From Acidimicrobiales bacterium (GTDB lineage: Bacteria > Actinomycetota > Acidimicrobiia > Acidimicrobiales > Aldehydirespiratoraceae): 64,000 nt of DNA. Position numbers and translations under genes: made by a program. Positions 19,072 to 30,212 of the stretch are shown here, piece after piece. Under the pieces are notes generated by a model. That model saw nothing but the letters and a program-made list of their open reading frames with translations, was not told where the DNA came from and searched no databases. The stretch is taken from NCBI GenBank assembly GCA_040219515.1, contig JAVJSI010000009.1, positions 248,001 through 312,000 of the forward strand, given 5' to 3'. The first letter of the stretch is position 1. The number at the start of each line of letters is the position of its first letter.

Positions 19072-19959
19072 CCGGGGGATCACCAGGGCCGGCTTCGTCG
19101 CACCCTTGTGCGCTTCGTAGACCGCGAGGAGTGCACCGGCCGCGTCGCTGACGGCCCAGGGTCCGGCCGAGTCTCCGACCCCGAGGCGGTCGCGGTCGAG
19201 GCGTTTGCCGTGACCGACATCGACGGCCATCTCCTCGTCGGCGACGACCTGGTCGAGGTGCCGCACGGCATCGGCGACGGGCCGCAGCACGGGCTTCTCG
19301 ATGGTGCCCGCATCGGCGAGCGTGAAGCCGCCGACCGCAGTGCGTCGCAATGCCCGTAGGTGGGCGCCGCCACCCAGTGCCGCGCCCAGGTCAGCCGCCA
19401 GGGTCCGCACATAGGTGCCCGACGAACAATCGACCTCACAACGCCAGACCCCGGGCTCGCCGGGGACCGGTTCGACGTCGTAGCGAAAAACCGTCACGGG
19501 CCGCGCCGGACGGTCCACCTCCTTGCCTTCGCGAGCCAGCTCGTGGAGGCGCTTGCCGTCGATCTTCACGGCAGAGACCATCGGCGGAATCTGCTCGATC
19601 GCGCCGGTCAGCGGCACCGTCGCCGCCCGGACCTGCGCGTCGGTGACCGCCGCCATGTCGTGGACCGCCGTGACGTCGCCGGCGGCGTCGAGCGTTGATG
19701 TCTCGGTGCCCAGCACGATCTCGCCCACATACGACTTGGGCAGCTCGGTGAGGAACCGCAGCAGCCGTGTCGCCTTGCCGACGCCCAGCACCAGCACGCC
19801 GGTCGCATCGGGATCGAGCGTGCCGCTGTGTCCGACCTTGCGGGTTCCGAGCACGCCGCGACTCTTTGCCACCACGTCATGACTGGTCCACCCGGCCGGC
19901 TTGTCGATGACGACGACGCCGTGCGGCCCCTCGTCGTTCCCCTTTCCCGACCGAGCCAT
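19069..19959 (-). CDS. truB: tRNA pseudouridine(55) synthase
   Basis: Isomerises U55 to pseudouridine in the T-loop of tRNAs. The catalytic Asp is in HSGTLDPDATGVLVL. Further motifs are VVIDKPAGWTSHDVV at the N-terminus, KSYVGEIVLG, and VDCSSGTYVRTLAADLG. The 296 residues include a C-terminal PUA-like extension, as in other actinobacteria. The ATG lies 1 nt after the rbfA stop, so the two are translationally coupled. Confidence 0.95.
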   Translation of the reverse strand: MARSGKGNDEGPHGVVVIDKPAGWTSHDVVAKSRGVLGTRKVGHSGTLDPDATGVLVLGVGKATRLLRFLTELPKSYVGEIVLGTETSTLDAAGDVTAVHDMAAVTDAQVRAATVPLTGAIEQIPPMVSAVKIDGKRLHELAREGKEVDRPARPVTVFRYDVEPVPGEPGVWRCEVDCSSGTYVRTLAADLGAALGGGAHLRALRRTAVGGFTLADAGTIEKPVLRPVADAVRHLDQVVADEEMAVDVGHGKRLDRDRLGVGDSAGPWAVSDAAGALLAVYEAHKGATKPALVIPR

Positions 19960-19960
19960 C

Positions 19961-20380
19961 TCAGGCCGGGTCGGTGTCGGGCGTCTCGGGATCGGGCACC
20001 GGTGGACGTTGGTCGCTGCGCAGCAGGGTTTCGATCCGTTCGGCCGCCCGCAGGGTCGAATCGGCACGGAACTCGAGCATCGGGGTCGAGCGCAGCCGAG
20101 CCTGGTCGCTCACGGCCTTGCGCAGCCGCCCTCGGTACTCCTGGAAGGCCTCCTCGACGGCAGGCTCGTCGTTGCCATCGAGGGTGGTGAACCAGCAGAC
20201 GGCCTTGTGGAGTTCGCGGTCGACGTCGACGCTCGTGATCGACACCAGCGACATGCGGTCGTCGTCGAAATGCTCCAGTTCCTCGGCGATGATGCGCTTG
20301 ATCAGCTCGCCCACGCGCGCGGTGCGATTCGTGGTGGCCGGGTTGCCCCGGCGGCTCCGTTGGTTTCCCTTGCCAGCCAT
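19961..20380 (-). CDS. rbfA: 30S ribosome-binding factor A
   Basis: A cold-shock and 16S rRNA maturation factor that binds the 30S subunit. The KH-like fold shows RVGELIKRIIAEEL and VDRELHKAVCWF, then the helix EAFQEYRGRLRKAVSD and LEFRADSTLRAAERIE. I chose ATG 20380 (139 residues): GGAG lies 8 nt upstream and the product begins MAGKGNQRSRRG, a normal basic N-terminus. An ATG at 20401 would overlap the upstream gene. It has an acidic Pro/Asp tail. Confidence 0.93.
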   Translation of the reverse strand: MAGKGNQRSRRGNPATTNRTARVGELIKRIIAEELEHFDDDRMSLVSITSVDVDRELHKAVCWFTTLDGNDEPAVEEAFQEYRGRLRKAVSDQARLRSTPMLEFRADSTLRAAERIETLLRSDQRPPVPDPETPDTDPA

Positions 20381-20393
20381 CAACCAGTCTCCA

Positions 20394-20684
20394 TCAATCA
20401 TCTTCCAGCCAGCGAGACACCGACCGCAACACCTCGAGCTCGGGGAACGACCAGACGAAACGCTCGGCCTCGTCCATCATCGCCTCCGCTCTTGCGGTAC
20501 TCGCCGACACCACCGCCACACCGATGGCCGCCCGTTGCCAGAGATCCTGATGATCGACCTCGGCCACCGCCACCGGGTGACGATTCTTCAAGCCGTCGAG
20601 CACCGGCCGCAGGACCGAGCGCTTCTCCTTCAGCGACTGACAGTGGGGCAACCGAAGGTCGAACTCGACAGCCAGAACGTGCAC
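20394..20684 (-). CDS. DUF503 family protein (YlxP-like)
   Basis: A 96-residue protein of the DUF503/YlxP family, found between infB and rbfA in many Gram-positive and actinobacterial genomes. It shows the family core: a beta strand LAVEFDLRLP, then the helix QSLKEKRSVLRPVLDGLKNR, then VAVAEVDHQDLWQRAAIG. Starting with GTG one nucleotide after the infB stop, it is clearly cotranscribed. The family has been linked to ribosome maturation; the biochemical role is not known. Confidence 0.88.
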   Translation of the reverse strand: MHVLAVEFDLRLPHCQSLKEKRSVLRPVLDGLKNRHPVAVAEVDHQDLWQRAAIGVAVVSASTARAEAMMDEAERFVWSFPELEVLRSVSRWLEDD

Positions 20685-20685
20685 G

Positions 20686-23514
<2,829 letters not shown>

Positions 23515-23574
23515 GTTCCGGCGAAAGTCCTTGTGATAAACGAGCGGTGAGCACATGACCCACCGGCCGCGGTC

Positions 23575-23862
23575 TCAGACGCTCTCGTGGGGGCACGCGA
23601 GCGGTTCTGTCGACCACGACTTCAGAAGCCTAGCGATCGCGACGGCGTTCGCCTCGGGTCCCAGAGCTCGGCGCAGGCCCTGCCGATCAGCGGCCAACTC
23701 CAGACACGCGTCCGCAGGCCCGACCCACGCGCCTCGTCTCGGGCCTGCTCCGGTCACGAGGTCCTGACCCTCCAGCCGCACCCGCACCAGCGTGTCGGCG
23801 GGAAAGACCCGCCGACACCCGACACACGTCCGCCGAGGGTCAGACCGTTTCTTCGCCGGCAT
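23575..23862 (-). CDS. YlxR family RNA-binding protein
   Basis: A 95-residue YlxR/DUF448 protein. The signature [21 protein letters not shown] is the small zinc-finger-like RNA-binding motif of the family. GAGPRRGAWVGPADACLEL, the second conserved segment, follows. The ATG at 23862 lies inside the 3' end of nusA (23-bp overlap), so the two are coupled. In other bacteria YlxR affects RNase P activity or transcription; the role here is inferred only from the family. Confidence 0.88.
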   Translation of the reverse strand: MPAKKRSDPRRTCVGCRRVFPADTLVRVRLEGQDLVTGAGPRRGAWVGPADACLELAADRQGLRRALGPEANAVAIARLLKSWSTEPLACPHESV

Positions 23863-25168
23863 CCGCGGTGCTTGCGCCGGCATCCGCCGGACCCGCGTCC
23901 GTCGGTGCGGGCTCGGTGTCGTCGCCGGCATCCGCGGTGTCGTCGCCGGCATCCGCCGGGACCGCGTCCGTCGGTGCGGACTCGCCAGTGTCCGCGTCCG
24001 TCGCTGCGGGCTCACTGTCATCGCCGGCATCCGCGGTGTCGTCGCCGGCATCGGCGGTTTTCTCGTCGACGGCTTCGGCCCAGTCGGCGGCGGACACGGC
24101 ATCGCCGCCATCGGCGGGCTGCCAGACCTGTTCGCCCGACTCGGGGTCGGTGACCCATTCGCCTTCGGCCCACTCGACATCGCCGTAGGCCTCTTCCTCG
24201 GCCAGCTGGGTCTCGCTCTTGATGTTGATGCCCCAGCCGGTCAGACGGGAGGCGAGGCGGGCGTTCTGCCCCTCCTTGCCGATCGCCAGCGACAGCTGGA
24301 AGTCGGGCACGATGACGTCACAATCGCCGGTCTCGGGGTCGGGGCGAACCTGAGTGACCTTGGCCGGGGACAGCGCCTTCATGATGAACTCGTCGAGATC
24401 CTCCGAGAACGGCACGATGTCGATCTTCTCGCCCCGCAACTCGTTGACGACCTGACGCACACGGGCCCCGCGAGCGCCCACACAGGCACCCACCGGGTCG
24501 ACGTTGGAGTCGTTCGAGTACACGGCGATCTTGGTGCGGTGCCCTGGTTCGCGGGCGCAGGCCTTGATTTCGACGACGCCGTCGGCGATCTCGGGCACCT
24601 CGAGCTCGAACAGGCGCTTCACCAGACCCGGGTGGGTACGGCTGACCACGATCTGCGGGCCCTTCGCCGTCTTGCGGACCTCGACGATGTAGGCCTTGAT
24701 GCGCACGTTGGAGTCGGGACGCTCGTAGGGCACCTGCTCGGCCTGCGGCAACAGCGCCTCGACCCGACCGAGGTCGAGCAGCGTGTAGCGGGCATCGGTC
24801 TGCTGGATCATGCCGGTGACGATGTCGCCCTCGCGCCCTGCGTACTCCTCGTACTTGAGCTCCCGCTCGGCCTCGCGAATGCGCTGGGTCATCACCTGAC
24901 GAGCCGTCTGCGCGGCGATCCGACCGAAGTCGTCGGGGGTGACCTCGAACTCCTCGCCGATCGGCTCGCCGTCGTCGTCGAGCTCCTGCGCGAAGACCTG
25001 GAACTCCATGGTCTCGGGATTGATCGTCACCCACGCGTACTCGTACGCGCCGGGCATCCGCTTGTAGGCGGACTCGAGCGCGTCGGCCAATGCCGCGAAC
25101 AGCGCATCGACGGAGATGCCTCGCTCGGAGGCGAGCGCCTGGAGTGCTTCCATCATGTCTTGGTTCAT
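23840..25168 (-). CDS. nusA: transcription termination/antitermination factor NusA
   Basis: An RNA polymerase elongation factor with an N-terminal polymerase-binding domain (from [12 protein letters not shown]), an S1 domain ([20 protein letters not shown]) and two KH domains ([19 protein letters not shown] and [19 protein letters not shown]). The 442 residues end with a highly repetitive acidic tail of about 90 residues built from TADAGDD, APTDA and PADAG units, encoded by tandem DNA repeats at about 23857-24060. The ATG overlaps the rimP stop (ATGA). Confidence 0.95.
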   Translation of the reverse strand: MNQDMMEALQALASERGISVDALFAALADALESAYKRMPGAYEYAWVTINPETMEFQVFAQELDDDGEPIGEEFEVTPDDFGRIAAQTARQVMTQRIREAERELKYEEYAGREGDIVTGMIQQTDARYTLLDLGRVEALLPQAEQVPYERPDSNVRIKAYIVEVRKTAKGPQIVVSRTHPGLVKRLFELEVPEIADGVVEIKACAREPGHRTKIAVYSNDSNVDPVGACVGARGARVRQVVNELRGEKIDIVPFSEDLDEFIMKALSPAKVTQVRPDPETGDCDVIVPDFQLSLAIGKEGQNARLASRLTGWGINIKSETQLAEEEAYGDVEWAEGEWVTDPESGEQVWQPADGGDAVSAADWAEAVDEKTADAGDDTADAGDDSEPAATDADTGESAPTDAVPADAGDDTADAGDDTEPAPTDAGPADAGASTADAGEETV

Positions 25169-25725
25169 GACGACGGGGCCTTCTTCTCGGGGATCTGGGG
25201 CTTCTCGGGGATCTGGGGCTTCTCGGAGGACTGGGACTGCTCGGAGGACTCGGTCTTCTTGGGGCCGCCGGGCTTCGGGGTGGGACCCCATTCGAACACG
25301 GTACGGGCCTTGGAGATGTCGGCGAACGCCACCGCGCGCACATCGCCGTCGACGGACACCTCGATGCCGCCGTCGTCGACGCCGGTCAGCTCGCCTTCCA
25401 CACGGCGATCTCCGTCGGCGTCGGGGCGGGTCTTCAGCTTCACGACCGAGCCGAGGGCCTTGCGAAAGTGTTCGGGCGTGCGCAGCGAGCGCTCGAGGCC
25501 GGGGCTCGACACCTCGAGCGTGTAGCGCCCGGGAATCGGGTCGGCTTCGTCGAGCAGATGGCTGATGCTGCGGCTGATGCGCTTGATCACGTCGATGCTG
25601 ACGCCATCGGGGTGCTCGACGAAGATGCGCAGCGCACCACCCTGGTGTTCGATGTCGTAGATCTCGACCGACTCGGCGTCGATGATCGGAGCGACGAGAT
25701 CGCGAACACGGTCGACGATGGCCAT
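25165..25725 (-). CDS. rimP: ribosome maturation factor RimP
   Basis: Needed for 30S assembly. The family blocks are EIYDIEHQGGALRIFVE, IDVIKRISRSISHLLDE, and YTLEVSSPGLERSLRTPEHF, which is the RimP signature. The start MAIVDRVRDL is preceded by GGGAG 10 nt away. The 186-residue product carries an unusual tail with repeats of EKPQIP, encoded by a tandem 18-bp repeat (25183-25218). It is coupled to nusA by a 4-bp overlap and has a stable hairpin in its leader (25753-25775). Confidence 0.94.
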   Translation of the reverse strand: MAIVDRVRDLVAPIIDAESVEIYDIEHQGGALRIFVEHPDGVSIDVIKRISRSISHLLDEADPIPGRYTLEVSSPGLERSLRTPEHFRKALGSVVKLKTRPDADGDRRVEGELTGVDDGGIEVSVDGDVRAVAFADISKARTVFEWGPTPKPGGPKKTESSEQSQSSEKPQIPEKPQIPEKKAPSS

Positions 25726-25752
25726 GGCGAAATTGCTCCCTTCAATCGAGAA

Positions 25753-25775
25753 AGGCGTGGCCTGGGGCCACGCCT
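25753..25775 (-). terminator. 10-bp hairpin upstream of rimP
   Basis: AGGCGTGGCC-TGG-GGCCACGCCT forms a perfect 10-bp stem with a 3-nt loop. On the minus strand it is followed by TTTCTC. It lies between the stop of the small membrane-protein gene (25806) and the rimP start (25725). It is a plausible terminator of the upstream segment or an attenuator of the rimP-nusA-infB operon. Confidence 0.5.
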
Positions 25776-25805
25776 CATCCAAACGGACTATCGAAACGTT
25801 GCCAC

Positions 25806-26216
25806 TTACTCTAGCAATACCGCCGCCGCGAACGCCTTGTGAACGCCGCGAAGCGTGAATTCGTCGGCCTTCGGCCCCGGCTCGACCTTCGGCAGCAGCC
25901 GGCGAAGCACCAGCGCGCAGGCGAGCCACAACACGGCCGACAGGGCGCCGATCACCAGGCCGAGCGGCAGCATCACCGGAAACCGGGCCATCGCCACGCC
26001 GAACACCGCACACGCCGCACCGCCGTAGATCGCCGATTTCTGGCGCGTCCGGAGCATCTGCACCTTGTCGAACTCGTCCTGCGTGAGCGGCACCCGGACC
26101 ACATAGGGCACCCGTCCCGCCGGCGCGTAGCCGTCGGCCGGACGGCCGCTGCGCACCGAGATCGGCGGGAGCGCCCGGTCGCGGGCTGCCGCGCGACCGA
26201 CCTGCACCGTCACCAC
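25806..26216 (-). CDS. small two-helix membrane protein
   Basis: A 136-residue protein of unknown function. After a hydrophilic N-terminus (LTQDEFDKVQMLRTRQKSA) come two closely spaced transmembrane helices (about residues 70-115: YGGAACAVFGVAMA and GLVIGALSAVLWLACALV). A cytoplasmic basic segment follows. GTG 26216 sits on the ispG stop (TAGTGGTG), so coupling is likely; GTG 26213 or 26207 are equally possible. I do not recognise a family. Its place between ispG and rimP suggests it simply rides in the operon. Confidence 0.6.
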   Translation of the reverse strand: MVTVQVGRAAARDRALPPISVRSGRPADGYAPAGRVPYVVRVPLTQDEFDKVQMLRTRQKSAIYGGAACAVFGVAMARFPVMLPLGLVIGALSAVLWLACALVLRRLLPKVEPGPKADEFTLRGVHKAFAAAVLLE

Positions 26217-27454
26217 TACGTGGACTCGGGCTTGCGCCGGATCTCGCGGATGATCGTCTCGGTGTCGTTGGCGTCGTCGCCCTTCTCTCCGAGGTTGCGC
26301 TCCCGATCCTCTTCTGCGGCCCGGCGAGCCGCATCCTTGGTGGCCGACGCCCGTTCGAGCGCGGCATCGGCGCCGTGCTCGTGGATGTACTCGGCCCACT
26401 CGACGAGGGTGTCGACCATCTCGTCCTCCGGCACGACCATCACGTTCTGGCCCTTGACGAACAGGTGCCCACGCTTGTTGCCGGCCGCGATGCCGAGATC
26501 CGCGTCGCGGGCTTCGCCGGGACCGTTCACGACGCAGCCCATCACCGCGACCTGCAACGGGATCTCACGTTCACCGAAGGCGGCCATGGCGTCCTGGGCG
26601 ATCGTGAACACGTCGACCTCGGCTCGCCCGCAGCTCGGGCAGGCGATCAGGTCGATGTTCTTGCGCTCGCGCAGGCCCAGCGTCTCGAGCAACTGGCGGC
26701 CGGCCTTGGCTTCCTCGACCGGGTCGGCGGTGAGCGAGTAGCGGATCGTGTCGCCGATGCCCTCGGCCAGCAGGGTGGCCATGCCCGCCGTCGCCTTGAG
26801 CGTGCCGATCGGCGGTGGGCCCGCCTCGGTGACGCCGAGATGCAGGGGATGATCGGTGACCTCGGCGAGTTGGCGATACGCCTCGATCATCAACGGCACG
26901 CTCGAGGCCTTGACCGAGATCTTGATCAGATCGAAGTCGACCTCGTCGAAGTAGGCGATCTCCTGGAGCGCCGACTCGACCATTGCCTCGGGGGTCACCC
27001 GGTCGCCGTACTTCTTGTAGAGATCGGGGTGAAGCGAACCGCCGTTGACCCCGATGCGAATGGGCACGTTGCGGTCCTTGGCCTCGCGGGCCACGGTCTT
27101 GATGTGCTCGGGGTTCTTGATGTTGCCCGGGTTGAGCCGCAGGCAATGGACACCTGCTTCGAGCGCTTCGAGCGCCCGCCGGTACTGGTGGTGGATGTCG
27201 GCGACGATCGGGACCGGGGATCGCGGCACGATCCGGGCCAGTCCCTCGGCCGCCTCGGGCTCGTTGCACGTGCAGCGCACGATGTCGGCACCGGCCGCCG
27301 CCAGTGCGTAGATCTGCTGGAGCGTCGCCTCGTGATCGGCCGTCTTGGTGACCGTCATCGACTGGACCGTGATGGGCGCTCCCCCACCGACGGGAACATC
27401 GCCCACCATGATCTGCTTGGTGGGCCGACGCGGAAAGCTCTGTGTGAACTCCAT
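26216..27454 (-). CDS. ispG: 4-hydroxy-3-methylbut-2-enyl diphosphate synthase
   Basis: The penultimate enzyme of the MEP isoprenoid pathway, reducing MEcPP to HMBPP with a 4Fe-4S cluster. Cluster cysteines are in ACPSCGRAEVD and MGCVVNGPGEARDAD, and the binding Glu lies in the latter. The N-terminal barrel shows QSMTVTKTADHEAT and CLRLNPGNI. The length of 412 residues includes a charged C-terminal extension. With dxr two genes upstream, the window holds two steps of the pathway. Confidence 0.96.
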   Translation of the reverse strand: MEFTQSFPRRPTKQIMVGDVPVGGGAPITVQSMTVTKTADHEATLQQIYALAAAGADIVRCTCNEPEAAEGLARIVPRSPVPIVADIHHQYRRALEALEAGVHCLRLNPGNIKNPEHIKTVAREAKDRNVPIRIGVNGGSLHPDLYKKYGDRVTPEAMVESALQEIAYFDEVDFDLIKISVKASSVPLMIEAYRQLAEVTDHPLHLGVTEAGPPPIGTLKATAGMATLLAEGIGDTIRYSLTADPVEEAKAGRQLLETLGLRERKNIDLIACPSCGRAEVDVFTIAQDAMAAFGEREIPLQVAVMGCVVNGPGEARDADLGIAAGNKRGHLFVKGQNVMVVPEDEMVDTLVEWAEYIHEHGADAALERASATKDAARRAAEEDRERNLGEKGDDANDTETIIREIRRKPEST

Positions 27455-27462
27455 TGATGCCG

Positions 27463-27468
27463 AGGCTA
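27463..27468 (-). promoter_or_regulatory. -10 box TAGCCT before ispG
   Basis: On the minus strand TAGCCT ends 8 nt before the ispG ATG at 27454, in the 32-bp gap after rseP. It indicates an internal promoter in the operon. Confidence 0.4.
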
Positions 27469-27486
27469 CCGGCCCCGCCTCGCTCG

Positions 27487-28986
27487 CTAGCCGATGTTGA
27501 TCGGGTCGATGATGTCGCGGAACACCGCGAGCAGCCCGAACCCGGTGAGCAGCACGAACACCGCGTAGGTGACGGGCATGACCTTGTTGTAGTCGACCTC
27601 GTGACGGCGGCCGCCGAAGGACCGCAGTCGCTCGTAGGTGGCAATCAACACATGCCCACCGTCGAGCGGCGGCAGGGGAATCAGGTTGAGGATGCCGATC
27701 GAGATGTTCAGGAACGCCAACAACTGCAGGGCGTTGTCGAGTCCGTCCTCGGTCACCTGCGAGCCGATGCGGGCCGCACCATAGATCGAGATGATGCGCT
27801 CCTCGTCGGGATTGCCCTCGTCGAGGGCCCGGCTGGCCGCCTCGCGCTCGCCCGCGTCGGTGGAGGTGATGTCGTCGTGGACGCTGTCGATGTCGCCGCT
27901 CAGCGTGTCGCCCACGAAGGTCGGGAGGGCGCCACCGGTGACGGTGTCGTACAAGCCGCCCAGAATCTGACCGAACGCATCGACGAACGTCGTCACGCTG
28001 TTCGTGGCGCTGCCCACGATGCCGAGTGATTCCCGCATCGCTTCCGGTCCCACTCCGAAGAACCCGATCGTGGCGACCTCGGCCGGCGGCAGCTCACGGA
28101 AGACGGCGTTGTCGAGGGTCTGCAGACCCTCGCCACCGGCCGGATCGAAGACGACACTGAGCGGTTCACCCAGACGATCGCCCACCGCGGCGCCCACGTC
28201 GTCCCAGCTGAACACCCGGGTGCCGTCGATCTCGAGGATGCGGTCGAACTCGTCGAGTCCGTCGATGGCCTCGTCGCCGGCCTGGCTCAGTCGGGCCCCG
28301 AGGATGACCGAGCCGGTGGACGTCTCGCCATCACGCAGGTAGGTGACCTCGACCTCCTGACCGCCGCGCTGGCCCACCAGGTCGCCGAACTGCGCGAAGT
28401 CGGAGACATCGACACCGTCGACGGTCAGGATCTGGTCGCCGGGCTGCAGGCCGAGTTCGGCCGCCGCGCTCTGATCGCTGACCCCGGCGATCTGCCAGTT
28501 GCCGTCAGTGGTGACGTTGCCCTGCCACAGCAGAAACCCGAAGATCAGCACGATTGCCATGGCGAAGTGCATCAGCGAACCGGCCGAGACCACCAGGAGC
28601 TTCCGGGGGAAGGACTTCACCCGGTACGCACGATCCTCGTCGCCGGGTTCGACCGGGTCGAGATTGTTCATGCCGATGATGCGCACATACGCGCCGGCGG
28701 GAATGAGCTTCACGCCGTATTCGGTCTCTCCCTTGTGGAACGACCAGATGCGCGGACCGAACCCGATGAAGAACTCGGTGACCTTCATGCCGGTGAGCTT
28801 GGCCGTGACGAAGTGCCCCATCTCGTGCATGAAGATCATGAAGATGATCGCCACGACGATGAACGCCCAGCTCCAGCTGGCGAAGACCCCGAGCGCGACC
28901 ACGGCGAACCCGAGCAGGATCAGACCGGTGAAATCGTTCGGTCGTTCTTCGGCTTCGGCCGCAGGCGGACCCACGTTGAGCGTCAT
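27487..28986 (-). CDS. rseP: site-2 intramembrane metalloprotease (RseP/RIP1-like)
   Basis: A membrane zinc protease that cleaves transmembrane substrates such as anti-sigma factors. The active site HEMGH (about residues 54-58) lies in an early transmembrane helix, and the second motif PPLDGGHV lies in a late helix. Two PDZ-like regions lie between (LQPGDQILTVDGVDVSDF and FDRILEIDGTRVFSW). The product of 499 residues is longer than usual because of an inserted region at about 300-420. ATG overlaps the dxr stop (ATGA). Confidence 0.92.
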   Translation of the reverse strand: MTLNVGPPAAEAEERPNDFTGLILLGFAVVALGVFASWSWAFIVVAIIFMIFMHEMGHFVTAKLTGMKVTEFFIGFGPRIWSFHKGETEYGVKLIPAGAYVRIIGMNNLDPVEPGDEDRAYRVKSFPRKLLVVSAGSLMHFAMAIVLIFGFLLWQGNVTTDGNWQIAGVSDQSAAAELGLQPGDQILTVDGVDVSDFAQFGDLVGQRGGQEVEVTYLRDGETSTGSVILGARLSQAGDEAIDGLDEFDRILEIDGTRVFSWDDVGAAVGDRLGEPLSVVFDPAGGEGLQTLDNAVFRELPPAEVATIGFFGVGPEAMRESLGIVGSATNSVTTFVDAFGQILGGLYDTVTGGALPTFVGDTLSGDIDSVHDDITSTDAGEREAASRALDEGNPDEERIISIYGAARIGSQVTEDGLDNALQLLAFLNISIGILNLIPLPPLDGGHVLIATYERLRSFGGRRHEVDYNKVMPVTYAVFVLLTGFGLLAVFRDIIDPINIG

Positions 28987-30161
28987 GCGTGCACCCTCTG
29001 CTCGATCAATTCGGCGGCGACGACCCGTGCGTGGCGGTCGATGTCGAGAACAACGTCGACATCGGTCGCGTTTGTTCCCGGCCAGACCTGAAGACTCGCA
29101 TCGAGCACCTCGGGAATGTCGACCCAGCGGATGCGACCCTTGAGAAACTCGTCGACCGCGACCTCGTTGGCCGCGCTGATCCACGCCGGCGCCGTCTCGC
29201 CGGCCCGGCCCGCTTCGAAGCAGAGCCGCAGGCAGGGAAACGCCTCGAGATCGGGGGGCTGGAAGTCGAGTCGGGACAAGTCGGACCAGTCGATCGCGCC
29301 GTAGGGAAGTTCCAATCGGTCGGGAAAGGCCAATGCGTAGCCGATGCACAAACGCATGTCGGGCATGGAGAGCTGGGCGATGGTCGCACCGTCGGTGTAG
29401 CTCACCATCGAGTGGACGACCGACTGGGGATGAACCACCACGTTGATCCGGTCGTAGTCGACACCGAACAGCTCGTGGGCCTCGATCACCTCGAGGCCCT
29501 TGTTCATCAGCGTGCTCGAATCGATGGTGATCTTCGGACCCATCAACCAGGTCGGGTGGGCCAACGCATCGTCGATGGTCACCTCGGCGAGATCGGCCCG
29601 GCTGCGACCTCGGAACGGTCCGCCGCTCGCGGTGAGGACGATCTCGTGGACACGATCGCCCGACGTGACCTTGCCGTCGACGTCGTTGGCCCGAAGACAC
29701 TGATGCACCGCGCAGTGTTCGCTGTCGACGGGGATCAGATCACCGCTCGACGCAGCCCAGACCCTCTGGACGACTGGACCCGCCGCGATCAACGACTCCT
29801 TGTTGGCGAGGCCGAGGCGCTTGCCGGCGACGAGCGCCGCCAGCGTGACCGGGAGCCCGGCGAACCCGACGACCCCGTTGATCACGACATCGCCGTGTCG
29901 GGCCGCGGCGGCCATGGCATCGTCGCCGACCAACAGTTCGGTGCCGGCGGGCAACCGTGACGCGAGCTCGACGGCCTGGCTCTCGTCGGCCACCGCCACG
30001 ACCTCGGGCCGGAACTCCTCGGCCTGCGCGACCACGGCATCGACCGACGTGGCAACACCCAGGGCCGCCACGCGATAGCGCGCCGGGTCGGCCCGCACGA
30101 TGTCGAGGGTCTGGGTGCCGATGGATCCGGACGAGCCGAGAACGGCAACCGACGTGGTCAT
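28983..30161 (-). CDS. dxr: 1-deoxy-D-xylulose-5-phosphate reductoisomerase
   Basis: Converts DXP to MEP with NADPH, the committed step of the MEP isoprenoid pathway. The NADPH loop is LGSSGSIGTQTLD. The substrate region shows LANKESLIAAG, DSEHCAVHQCL and ASGGPFRG, and the metal and substrate helix AHPTWLMGPKITIDSSTLMN is cut here to its core. All catalytic features look intact in 392 residues. A TAGCGT box 7 nt before the ATG indicates its own leaderless promoter; rseP follows with a 4-bp overlap. Confidence 0.96.
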   Translation of the reverse strand: MTTSVAVLGSSGSIGTQTLDIVRADPARYRVAALGVATSVDAVVAQAEEFRPEVVAVADESQAVELASRLPAGTELLVGDDAMAAAARHGDVVINGVVGFAGLPVTLAALVAGKRLGLANKESLIAAGPVVQRVWAASSGDLIPVDSEHCAVHQCLRANDVDGKVTSGDRVHEIVLTASGGPFRGRSRADLAEVTIDDALAHPTWLMGPKITIDSSTLMNKGLEVIEAHELFGVDYDRINVVVHPQSVVHSMVSYTDGATIAQLSMPDMRLCIGYALAFPDRLELPYGAIDWSDLSRLDFQPPDLEAFPCLRLCFEAGRAGETAPAWISAANEVAVDEFLKGRIRWVDIPEVLDASLQVWPGTNATDVDVVLDIDRHARVVAAELIEQRVHA

Positions 30162-30168
30162 GACGGTG

Positions 30169-30174
30169 ACGCTA
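30169..30174 (-). promoter_or_regulatory. -10 box TAGCGT before dxr
   Basis: TAGCGT on the minus strand ends 7 nt before the dxr ATG (30161), in the 51-bp gap after cdsA. It suggests separate initiation for the dxr-rseP-ispG block. Confidence 0.45.
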
Positions 30175-30212
30175 CCCGCCCGACCCCGCTGGTCGGGGTC
30201 GCGGGTGGGGAC

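Noticed and set aside
23857-24060. CRISPR-like array in the GCCGGCATCCGC repeats
   Set aside because: The repeats are short, contiguous and in frame with the nusA tail; there are no unique spacers and no cas genes.
23866-24180. Longer start for the ylxR gene inside nusA
   Set aside because: The upstream part is only an out-of-frame reading of the nusA tandem repeats; the YlxR domain begins right after ATG 23862.
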